19,302 nucleotides of DNA from positions 1-19,302 of the forward strand of contig JAIWOM010000001.1 in the NCBI GenBank assembly GCA_020216895.1. The letters run 5' to 3'. Below, one piece after another: positions 6,416 through 14,146 of the stretch; within the stretch, counting starts at the first letter, position 1; the number at the start of each line of letters is the position of its first letter. Both the position numbers and the translations under genes were made by a program. The stretch comes from Microcella sp. (GTDB taxonomy: Bacteria; Actinomycetota; Actinomycetes; Actinomycetales; Microbacteriaceae). The notes beneath the pieces are model-generated. The model was given only the letters and a program-made list of their open reading frames with translations. It was not told the origin of the DNA and searched no databases.

Positions 6416-8524
6416 TTACCGGACGACGAAACGTGCGGTGGTGCGCACCGCATTGAACTTCGTGTCACCCAGGTAGCGGACCGACAGGGTGTGGGTGCCG
6501 CGCGGAATCGACGAGAGCGTGATGGTCACGGCCCCTCGCGAGAGGGTTCCTGAGCCGACCCGCGTGCTGCCGCGGTAGACCTCAACCCGACCGGTGGGGG
6601 TCACACCATTGATAGCGGCAACCGTGACCTTGACTTTGCCTCGGGTACCCGCGCTGACCGTCGCCGCAGATGCCTTGATGGTCGGCGTGGCCTTGGCCAC
6701 CGTAACCGGGCGCTCGACCGAGCTGCTCGGCGCCAAGTTGCTCCCCGTCGGGGGTACGTACCGCACCTGGAACGCGTAGCTGAGCTTGGCTGCCGTGACG
6801 CGGAAGCCGAACCCGTTCTCGCCTTCGTCCAGGGTGTAGGTCTGCAGGCGCGTAGCACCGTCCCAGAGCTCGACGGTGCCGCCCTCCGCGCCCGTGACCC
6901 ATCCAACGACCGTCATCACGCCGCCGATGGTGGCGGTCGACTTGGTCGAGACGAATGACGCGGTCGGGGCCGAAACCGGCACCGACGCCACGGCGGTCTG
7001 CGAACCGACAATGCCGGGCAGGGTCGGGATGAAGACGGCGCGAAGCGAGGCACTCGTGGCATCCGTCGTGACAGTCACCGGCACCTGAACAGTGGCCGTG
7101 GCCGTCGCGACGTGCGGCGCGACCGCGGCCTGCCCGACGACGGTGTCACCGTTCAGGATGCGGACCGTGCCACCCTGACGGTGCACCTTCGAGTCGACGA
7201 CGACCTCAACCGAAGTGGACGCACCGACCTCGATCGCGGTCGGCGGGGTCCACGTGACGGTGCTCGTGTTGTCGGCGGTGGGAGCGTAAGCACGGATGCT
7301 GTCGTCACCACACTCGGAGCCGATCGGAAGGAAGCCGTAGAGCTCGATCGTCGCCGTCTGCTCGCAGAGCAGCGACGTCGAACCGTAGAAGACCTCGTGG
7401 ATGAGCGTGCTGGGGTCATCGAGCAGTCGCGACGGAACGATGTTGAACACGTTGCGAGTGGCGGCGGTGAACGCAGGGTTCGCCTTCACCAGCGGGCCGT
7501 CGCCGACGGTAACGAACGGGGCAGCGGCAACGCCTGCCTCGGTCGCCTTGAGCGGGAGGAGCACGGCCCCGTTGCGACGGTCCGTGACACCGGGGGCGTC
7601 ATTGGTGAACGCAACGTACTGCCCGATCGAGAACGGACCGATGACCGTCTCGTCGAGGCCCATAACCGTGCCGTCGTGCTCCTGCACCGAGTAGGTCGTG
7701 CCGTCGATCACGATCGAGGCGCTCCGGATGTCCGCAGGGATGCTGGTGTTGTTGTCCGCAAGACCCAGCACATCCACGATGAAGTACGAACGCGTGCCCG
7801 AGCCGGACTGAGGGACAACGGGGCGCAGCTGGTAGGCCACGGTTCCCTCCGGCGCATCGACCGGAAGGGTCGCATCCGGACCTACACCGACGTAGGTGTA
7901 CGAGCCGGCGGAGCCGGCGACATACGCGTACTTCACCGCACCCTTGTAGACCGCCGTGAGGTTCGGCTTCGAGGTGGTGTCTTCACCCTTGCCGATGTAC
8001 CACGGCACGACGGCGAGAGGACTGCCGTCCTTGACGGCCATCGTGAGGGCATCCTTGGCGAACGGCACATAGGCGAGCACGCCGTTGGCCGCCGCGGCGG
8101 CGCCGGGACCGCTCGAACTGCGCGCGACATCGATCTTGCCGATGGCATCAGCACCGACAGCGATGCTGCCACCGACCTGACGTGCGACGTTCGCCGTCGC
8201 CGTCTGGCCGATGGCGACGCGAAGGAAGTCGCGCCCCGCGCTGGAGCCGTTGGCACGAGGAGCGACCGTGCCGCCGGCATCGATCTGCACGGTCGACGAG
8301 CCGACCGCGAGGTAGTTGGCCAGCAGGTTCTCGTCCGCTGCCGCGTTGACCGCATTGGCGAGGCCCTGCATGACGTCCTGCGTCGTGTCCGATCCGAAGA
8401 TCCGAAGCTGGCCGTACTGGTCAGCAGCGGGATCAGCCGCCGCCGGAGCCGCAACCGCGGCACCCACGAGGATCGCGCCGATGCTCGTCAGTGCGAGCCC
8501 CCGGGCGAAGAGTCTGTTCTGCAT
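6416..8524 (-). CDS. Secreted substrate-binding-like protein with C-terminal Ig-like repeats
   Basis: A 702-residue exported protein. The signal peptide covers residues 1-30 (cleavage probably after APAAA), with no lipobox Cys. Residues about 37-410 form a periplasmic-binding-protein-like domain with GSDTTQDVM (44-52), RSSSGP (135-140) and QSGSGTRSYF (239-248); the last resembles the Ser/Gly/Thr anion-binding loop of PstS. Cys387 and Cys405 may form a disulfide. The C-terminal third has about three Ig-like beta domains (roughly 423-517, 519-609, 612-702). The last is clearest, with TPTGRVEVYRGSTRVGSG and GTHTLSVRYLGDTKFNAV, as in bacterial Ig group 3 repeats. There is no C-terminal helix, LPXTG or lysine-rich tail, so it is either released or held by partners. 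The ATG at 8524 has a weak GACGAGAA upstream. Hairpins lie on both sides of the gene. Ligand unknown; phosphate is inferred from context. Confidence 0.85.
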   Translation of the reverse strand: MQNRLFARGLALTSIGAILVGAAVAAPAAADPAADQYGQLRIFGSDTTQDVMQGLANAVNAAADENLLANYLAVGSSTVQIDAGGTVAPRANGSSAGRDFLRVAIGQTATANVARQVGGSIAVGADAIGKIDVARSSSGPGAAAAANGVLAYVPFAKDALTMAVKDGSPLAVVPWYIGKGEDTTSKPNLTAVYKGAVKYAYVAGSAGSYTYVGVGPDATLPVDAPEGTVAYQLRPVVPQSGSGTRSYFIVDVLGLADNNTSIPADIRSASIVIDGTTYSVQEHDGTVMGLDETVIGPFSIGQYVAFTNDAPGVTDRRNGAVLLPLKATEAGVAAAPFVTVGDGPLVKANPAFTAATRNVFNIVPSRLLDDPSTLIHEVFYGSTSLLCEQTATIELYGFLPIGSECGDDSIRAYAPTADNTSTVTWTPPTAIEVGASTSVEVVVDSKVHRQGGTVRILNGDTVVGQAAVAPHVATATATVQVPVTVTTDATSASLRAVFIPTLPGIVGSQTAVASVPVSAPTASFVSTKSTATIGGVMTVVGWVTGAEGGTVELWDGATRLQTYTLDEGENGFGFRVTAAKLSYAFQVRYVPPTGSNLAPSSSVERPVTVAKATPTIKASAATVSAGTRGKVKVTVAAINGVTPTGRVEVYRGSTRVGSGTLSRGAVTITLSSIPRGTHTLSVRYLGDTKFNAVRTTARFVVR

Positions 8525-8547
8525 TGTGTTCTCGTCTTTCGATGTAG

Positions 8548-8565
8548 CGCCCCCTCTCAGGGGCG
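8548..8565 (-). repeat. Short intercistronic hairpin
   Basis: CGCCCC at 8548-8553 pairs with GGGGCG at 8560-8565 around a 6-base loop. It lies in the 77-base gap between the 810-residue binding-protein-like gene and the Ig-repeat gene. No U-run follows on the minus strand, so a terminator is not supported. A role in mRNA stability or processing is possible, but a 6-bp GC stem is weak evidence in a GC-rich genome. Confidence 0.4.
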
Positions 8566-8601
8566 TGGAATTGTGAAGAATTCAGGGGAGACGTGAATGG
8601 A

Positions 8602-11034
8602 CTATGCGGCGGGCTGAATGAAGTCCTCCTCGCTCTCGATCAAGCGGCGTGCGCGGCGATTGAGCAGGGCTCCGGCGAGCATGCTCGGCACGCCGACGGC
8701 CAGGACGGCTCCGAAACCGACAGGGCCGATGCCTGCGGGCACCGGCGAGAGAGCGCGGGTGCTGTCAATCTCGGGGAACGAGGGCGGCGCCACCTCGGTA
8801 TCGACGGGAGGCAGTTCATCAACGGGGAACCCGACGTCAGGTTCGTCGACGACGACCTCGATCGGGGCCTCCTCCGTGGGGCATTCCTTGGAGGCAGACC
8901 CCAAGCCCGCGATGACGGCTGCCGCGGCCGTGCGGTCAGCCTCGGCGAGAGGCACGAACCCCGCGGGGAGCTCGCCGGCGGCACTCCCGGGCGACTGCCC
9001 GGTGGTCGTCGCGTAGCTGAGAACCGTGCTGTAGCTGCTCCGGGTCTCTGCGTCGAGATCGCAGACGTTCACAGCGGCATAGACCGGGTAGGCCAAGGGG
9101 TAGACCCCGGCCGTGACAAGGCCCGGGTCAACAGACCGGGTCCCTGTGGTTTCGTCTGTGGGGGAAGCAGCGAGCATCGCCGTAATGGCATCCGCGGTTG
9201 GCGCGATCGGCTGTCCGGCGGCGTTGACCAAGCGCGCGGTCTTGAGCCCGTAGCGTACGGCGCTCGGCGCGTCGACGAGCGCGATCATGAAGCGGGCACC
9301 GGGTCGCTGCGCCCCGGTCGTCACGTACGACGGTGGGAGCCGGGTCGGGTCCCACACGATGCGAGCGTTCGCGTCACCGCGGAGGGCGCGAAGGGCCGCC
9401 TCTGCGTAGTCGTTCATGTACGGGCGCATGTCCAGCGTCCCGAACCCCGGCGGCGGCGCGCCGTCTTGCTGGAGAGTCGACAGGTCGGCCTTGGGAAACG
9501 AATCCGTCGGGGTGGTCGCCAGCTCGAGGGCCAGGTACGCCCGGTTGATCGTCATCCCACTCTCGTCGGGGATTCCGGCGAGGAACCCGCGCGCGGATTG
9601 ATCGGACTGCAACCACTCCCACACCAGGGCGTTGGCATCGCTACCGCCGAGCGTCACGAGCATGCCCGGGGGGAAGGCATTGATACCGAAATCACGGAAG
9701 TCGGGGTTGAGACGCAGGAACTCCGGGTCTTTCACGATCGACACGGGATTGCTCGTGATGCCACCCAGCACCCCACCATCGGGAGTGTCGTTGCGATATG
9801 ACTGCGTCAGCAGCTTGGCGACGAGACGGGCGTTGAGCACCAGATCGTTGACGGGCGTGCCGTTGCGGCTGGCCAAAGGCGACTCTGAGTTCACCGCGTA
9901 ATCGATGTTGTAGGCAACGACGAGAGCACTCTGAGCGGCTGGCGCATACCGGATGACCTGGTCGGCTCGCTCCTCCTCGTTGAGCGGTCGCGTGACGAAA
10001 GCGAGCTTTGAATCGCCTTCTCGCCCACTCACAATGAGCCGGCGCGCCTCTCCATCACCGACCTGCGTGAAGCCGAGAGTCACACCCTTGCCGCACAGCA
10101 CCGGCTGCCAGCGCACAATGGCAGCAGCGATGGTCTCTGCGCCCGCGACCCGCTCCTCGTCCTGCCCAATCGGGCAGGAGACGGCGAGCGACTGGAATGT
10201 GAGCGGAATGGCAATGCGCTGCGCCCAGGCGGTGGCGGAAAGCGGGCTGCCCGTCACACGACCTGCGGCCGTCGCCGTCGCGGCGTCGCGCCCGTCGAGG
10301 TTGACCGCGCCGCGCGGGACGACGACGAGCCAGCATCCGCGGGGGCCGCTCGCGGTTGCCGCCCCACAGCCCAGGTGCGGAGCCTCCAGAGCGGTCTGCA
10401 CCTCGAAAACGATCGAGCCCGAGCCGTCGGCACCCGTGCGCACCGCGGAAATCTCGTTGGAGGTGTTGGCATCGAAGTAGTCCGCCGGTGTGAAGGTCGA
10501 TGCACCCTCGACGGGCTGGAAGGGAACTCGGAAGGCGTTCTGGAAGGGGTTATCCGGCGGCGGCGGAATGCGCACAGCGGCGTTGTAGACCTGCGCCGGG
10601 TCCTCGTTCCTCACCAGATCGCGGCTTCCCGCGCGCAGTCCCAGAAGGGTCGCGATGGACGGGCTGGTTGCACCCCACTGACACTGGTCGGGGCGGGGGC
10701 CGGCGACGTCATCACCCCAGCACTGCATGATCTGCAGGTAATTGGTCGCGAACTCGCCGAGCGATGTGGGCGTGCCGCCTGTCCAGCTAATCCGCACACC
10801 CTGGCTGGTCAGGTCACGGGTCTGGCTGACGGTGACCGCGAGGTTCTCCAGCGCTGCCGCCCCTGGCGTCGTGGCGCCCGGGTGCGCGTCGGCCCATCGG
10901 ACGGTGACCGAGGAGTCGTCGGTCGTGGCCGACGCTGACGGAAGGCTGAGGCCCCACCCGCCGACCAGGCTGGCGACAATGCCCCCAACCATCAGGAAGC
11001 GACCCGTCGAGCGGAGCGCACGCGCGGCGCTCAC
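8602..11034 (-). CDS. Large tail-anchored binding-protein-like exported protein
   Basis: An 810-residue protein. Residues 1-38 look like a signal peptide (hydrophobic core FLMVGGIVASLVGGWGLSL, then SASA). An N-terminal beta module has ISWTGG, NYLQIMQCWGDD and QCQWG (about 80-122). Residues about 270-700 resemble a PstS-type binding protein, with SKLAFVTRPLNEEERADQVI and AQSALVVAYNIDYAVN near 342-384, the position of the 'rPL..E....P.....vvayN' region of that fold. Several cysteines (for example 104/118, 223/234, 287/314) could pair. A Pro/Glu/Asp-rich stalk (about 715-765) leads to a C-terminal helix (about 768-790) and a short tail with RRARR. There is no lipobox or LPXTG. The GTG start at 11034 overlaps the pstS stop by four bases (GTGA), with CGGAGCGG upstream. 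Ligand and role are unknown; phosphate capture or donor relay is inferred. Confidence 0.85.
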   Translation of the reverse strand: MSAARALRSTGRFLMVGGIVASLVGGWGLSLPSASATTDDSSVTVRWADAHPGATTPGAAALENLAVTVSQTRDLTSQGVRISWTGGTPTSLGEFATNYLQIMQCWGDDVAGPRPDQCQWGATSPSIATLLGLRAGSRDLVRNEDPAQVYNAAVRIPPPPDNPFQNAFRVPFQPVEGASTFTPADYFDANTSNEISAVRTGADGSGSIVFEVQTALEAPHLGCGAATASGPRGCWLVVVPRGAVNLDGRDAATATAAGRVTGSPLSATAWAQRIAIPLTFQSLAVSCPIGQDEERVAGAETIAAAIVRWQPVLCGKGVTLGFTQVGDGEARRLIVSGREGDSKLAFVTRPLNEEERADQVIRYAPAAQSALVVAYNIDYAVNSESPLASRNGTPVNDLVLNARLVAKLLTQSYRNDTPDGGVLGGITSNPVSIVKDPEFLRLNPDFRDFGINAFPPGMLVTLGGSDANALVWEWLQSDQSARGFLAGIPDESGMTINRAYLALELATTPTDSFPKADLSTLQQDGAPPPGFGTLDMRPYMNDYAEAALRALRGDANARIVWDPTRLPPSYVTTGAQRPGARFMIALVDAPSAVRYGLKTARLVNAAGQPIAPTADAITAMLAASPTDETTGTRSVDPGLVTAGVYPLAYPVYAAVNVCDLDAETRSSYSTVLSYATTTGQSPGSAAGELPAGFVPLAEADRTAAAAVIAGLGSASKECPTEEAPIEVVVDEPDVGFPVDELPPVDTEVAPPSFPEIDSTRALSPVPAGIGPVGFGAVLAVGVPSMLAGALLNRRARRLIESEEDFIQPAA

Positions 11035-12689
11035 GAACCGCTCCGAGTGGCGCGCACCCAGCGCGCGAGTGCCGGCGGGGCGAGCGCTGTCAACAGCACC
11101 GCGATGAGAGCGAGTGCCATGTAGGTGCTCTCACGGGTCCATCCCGCGTCGACCCGCTCAATCTCGACAGGGATCGCCGCGACCGTCTGACACGCTCCGG
11201 TATCGATCTCGCAGATGGCCGGGCCACCACCGGTCGCTCCCCCGTCGCCTCCGATGCCTCCGCCGTCGACCGGCAAGCCGTCGACACCCGTGTCCGTGCC
11301 CGTTCCGGAGCCGTCGGTCGCGCCGCCATCGCTGGCCCCAGGACCGGGCTGCGTCGGCTGCTCCGCCGCTCCGCCCGTTCCGTCGGAGCATTGCACGGTC
11401 GACCCTCGGCGATCGCACTCCGGCGGCATTGGTGCGTTCTTCGCGAGGGTGTTCGTGCCATCGGAGGAGAAGGTCGGGTTCTTGCAGCTCCGGATGTCGA
11501 TCGACTGGGCCTGGACCCCCGGAATCTTGCGCACCTGCTCGAGGCCCGCTTTGACGAGGTTGATCGGCAGCGGCGAGTAGCCGAGAGTCTCGGCCTGCCG
11601 TTGCCCCTCGCACAGGAAGTAGTACGCGAACGCGCCGAGAGTCGACCCCTTGGCGGTCGTGAAGTTGCCCTCGACGGCAGTCGGCACGATGAGGTACGAG
11701 TACGACGAGAGCGGGTAGGTGCGCGGATCGGCGTTGCGGTAGACGCCCGTGAGGATCTGCGTCAGGTAGGCCTGTGAGGACGGGTCGTTGTTGATCCGCG
11801 CGCCGAGGAGTGACACCGCGACATTCGACGCGGTGGGCTCGACGTAGTAGCCCGCCTTGTTGAGCAGCTTGGCGACCGGGTAACCGGTCTTGATCGCGTA
11901 CGAGTACTCGACGTAGGTGATGGTTCCGACGTTCGCGCGCTGGGCAACGTAGCCCGACACGCCCTGCGATCCGGGCTGCCCCACAAAACCCGTGCCGGAG
12001 ATGACCGGGAAATTCGAGGTCTGACCGCAGGGAGTCGGACGGCCCGCCCGTGCACAGTAAGCATCCCAGATGCGCGGGTGCTCGGAAGCCATCCATGCGG
12101 TGAGCTGCGCGGTAGTCCCGGAGCCGTCAGACCGCACGACGGGAACGATGCGGCGGGCCGGCAGCGTGATCCCGGGGTTGTCGGCCTTGATCGCGGCGTC
12201 GTCCCAGCTGGTGATGTCGCCGGTGAAGATCCGCGCGACCGTCTCTCCTGAGAGGCGCAGATTGGTGATGCGCTGCGACCCGACCGTGAGGTTGTACATC
12301 AGCGAGGTGCCGCCCGCGACGATCGGCATGTAGGCGAACTTCCGACTCGGGGGGGTGTCGACGACACCGGAATCGCTCAGTCCGTAGGGGATCTCCGACG
12401 AGGCGAAGTCGACCGTGCCGGTGCGGAATTGATTGCGGCCGTCCGAGGAACCCGTACTTGCGTAGTTCACCCGCATGCCGAACTGCTGCACGTTGCGACG
12501 CCACTGATCGATGGCGTTGGCGCTCCACGACGACCCGGCCCCGCTGATGGGAACGTACGAGGTTGACGAGCTGGAGGTCGAGGTAGCTCTGGTGTCGTCC
12601 GGGGTCGACGCAACGACCGGCGAGGAGCCGACAGCGAGCACGGCAGCGGCGACCAGCGTCAGAACGAGACTCGCTTTCCAGCGCTTCAT
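11031..12689 (-). CDS. pstS: Phosphate-binding protein PstS, tail-anchored form
   Basis: Extracytoplasmic receptor of the phosphate importer, 552 residues against roughly 350-380 for typical PstS. Signal peptide about 1-28 without a lipobox Cys. Binding-domain motifs: ISGAGSSWSANAIDQW (48-63), VDFASSEIP (93-101) and VVRSDGSGTTAQLTAWM (184-200), the last matching the Arg...Asp-Gly-Ser-Gly-Thr anion loop. At the place of the phosphate-discriminating Asp (Asp56 in E. coli PstS) I read Glu99. After the domain come a Gly/Asp/Thr-rich linker (about 436-490), a Cys pair (493/500), a transmembrane helix (about 522-544) and a basic tail (RWVRATRSGS). It is therefore held by a C-terminal helix instead of a lipid. 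The ATG at 12689 has AAGGAGA about seven bases upstream and overlaps the pstA stop by four bases (ATGA). Confidence 0.93.
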   Translation of the reverse strand: MKRWKASLVLTLVAAAVLAVGSSPVVASTPDDTRATSTSSSSTSYVPISGAGSSWSANAIDQWRRNVQQFGMRVNYASTGSSDGRNQFRTGTVDFASSEIPYGLSDSGVVDTPPSRKFAYMPIVAGGTSLMYNLTVGSQRITNLRLSGETVARIFTGDITSWDDAAIKADNPGITLPARRIVPVVRSDGSGTTAQLTAWMASEHPRIWDAYCARAGRPTPCGQTSNFPVISGTGFVGQPGSQGVSGYVAQRANVGTITYVEYSYAIKTGYPVAKLLNKAGYYVEPTASNVAVSLLGARINNDPSSQAYLTQILTGVYRNADPRTYPLSSYSYLIVPTAVEGNFTTAKGSTLGAFAYYFLCEGQRQAETLGYSPLPINLVKAGLEQVRKIPGVQAQSIDIRSCKNPTFSSDGTNTLAKNAPMPPECDRRGSTVQCSDGTGGAAEQPTQPGPGASDGGATDGSGTGTDTGVDGLPVDGGGIGGDGGATGGGPAICEIDTGACQTVAAIPVEIERVDAGWTRESTYMALALIAVLLTALAPPALARWVRATRSGS

Positions 12690-14146
12690 GACTTGTCTCC
12701 TTCAGGACGCGGAGCGTCGGTAGCGACGGCAGGGGCAGGTGGAGCGTCGGGCTCGGATGCACGGCTGGAGGCATCCACCCATGTGCGTCGCACCCATTCC
12801 CGGAGGGTTCTGCTCAGCCGAACGAGCGCAACGCGGACGATGTCAACCCCGCGGAGGATGAGGCTGTCGCGCCGTGGCGGCTCGGCTCGGCGGAATGTGG
12901 CACCCACTGCTCTTCCTGCCGCGGCGAGACGACGACCCACAGGGGCCAGCAGACGACCAAACGGGGCGAGCACGGCGGCCCACCATTGACGCCGGCGGAT
13001 GCGGGCAAGTCGAGCACGCTCGCGCTTCTCGATCGTGCGACCGCCGAGCCAGCGGGCGACGGCAAACAAAACGAGCACCAGCACCATCAGAACAGCAGCC
13101 GCACCGAACCCGCGGGCGATCATGGTGGGTTCGGGCGACTTCACGAACTGGAAAACCGCGAGCGGCAAGGAGATCATGGGGCCGCTGGTGGGGTTGAGGT
13201 TCAGAGCGGCGGTGAAACCGGACGTGAGAAGAACCGGGGAGGTCTCACCGATGCCGCGCGCGGTCGCGAGGATGATCGCGGTCGTGAGCCCCGACCGAGC
13301 TGTCGGAAGGATGACGTGCCACACCGTCCGCCACTGGCCGGAACCCAGACCGATCGCTCCCTCTTTCAGGGTCGCGGGCACCATGCGGATCACGACGTCC
13401 GACGATCGGATCATGATCGGCAGCATCATCACGCTGATGGCGAAGGCCGCAGCCAGGCCCGACTTCTCGAGCCCGAGAATGAGGATCACGGTGGCATAGA
13501 TGAAGAGGCCGGCGACGATCGAGGGAAGCGCCGACATCGCCTCGACGACGGTGCGGACGAAACTGGCGAAGCGCCCGGGCATCTCGTTCATGTAGAGGGC
13601 AGTGAGGATACCGAGCGGAATCGTGATGGCGAGCGCGATCGTAATCTGGATGAGGGAGCCCACGATGGCGTGGAGGATGCCGCCCTGGCTCAGCGGATCG
13701 AGAGGCCCGGCCAGCGACATGTCCTGTACGAAGAAGTTCGGGAACCGCAGCGCCTCGGCACCCCGAATGATCGTGAACCCGACGATGAACAGCAGCGTGC
13801 CGACGACGACGAGGGCGAAGGTCTGAATGACCGCCGTGGCCACCGCGTCTTTCACGATCATTGCTGGCTCGGTGAATGACAGCAGCAACGCGTAGTAGAC
13901 GAGGAACAGCACGTACGCGACGAGGAGCACGGGCAGGACACCGGTGATCGGAAGCAGCTGACTGGAGAGAAGCCAGGTCGTCGCAAGGGAGGCGGTGGCC
14001 GCGCCGACGAGAGAGAACAACTCTCCGAGTCGCGCGCCACCGAGTTGCCGGCGTACCTCCGCCCGAATCACGGAGGGGACTGGTGCCACCTCGACCGGGG
14101 CCGGCACGGCCGCCGGCGCCGCCGGGCGTTCGAGTGTCGTGGTCAT
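12686..14146 (-). CDS. pstA: Phosphate ABC transporter permease PstA with extended ends
   Basis: Membrane permease subunit that pairs with PstC to form the phosphate channel. At 486 residues it is much longer than the usual 280-370. Residues 1-40 are Pro/Ala-rich and cytoplasmic. An extra pair of helices (about 43-90) precedes the standard permease core (about 102-367), which carries the EAA-type loop LKEGAIGLGSGQWRTVWHVILPT (only 260-279 is the central part, contacting PstB) and GIGETSPVLLTSGF (298-311), typical of PstA. After the last core helix there is a basic cytoplasmic tail of about 115 residues with amphipathic Arg-rich segments and a Pro/Ala end. Its ATG at 14146 shares one base with the pstC stop (TGATG), so translation is coupled. 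Confidence 0.94.
   Translation of the reverse strand: MTTTLERPAAPAAVPAPVEVAPVPSVIRAEVRRQLGGARLGELFSLVGAATASLATTWLLSSQLLPITGVLPVLLVAYVLFLVYYALLLSFTEPAMIVKDAVATAVIQTFALVVVGTLLFIVGFTIIRGAEALRFPNFFVQDMSLAGPLDPLSQGGILHAIVGSLIQITIALAITIPLGILTALYMNEMPGRFASFVRTVVEAMSALPSIVAGLFIYATVILILGLEKSGLAAAFAISVMMLPIMIRSSDVVIRMVPATLKEGAIGLGSGQWRTVWHVILPTARSGLTTAIILATARGIGETSPVLLTSGFTAALNLNPTSGPMISLPLAVFQFVKSPEPTMIARGFGAAAVLMVLVLVLFAVARWLGGRTIEKRERARLARIRRRQWWAAVLAPFGRLLAPVGRRLAAAGRAVGATFRRAEPPRRDSLILRGVDIVRVALVRLSRTLREWVRRTWVDASSRASEPDAPPAPAVATDAPRPEGDKS

Noticed and set aside
6416..12689. LPXTG-type sorting signals in the three exported proteins
   Set aside because: I looked at the C termini of all three. Two end in a plain helix with a short tail and one in beta strands; none has LPXTG, LAXTG or a similar pentapeptide before a helix.
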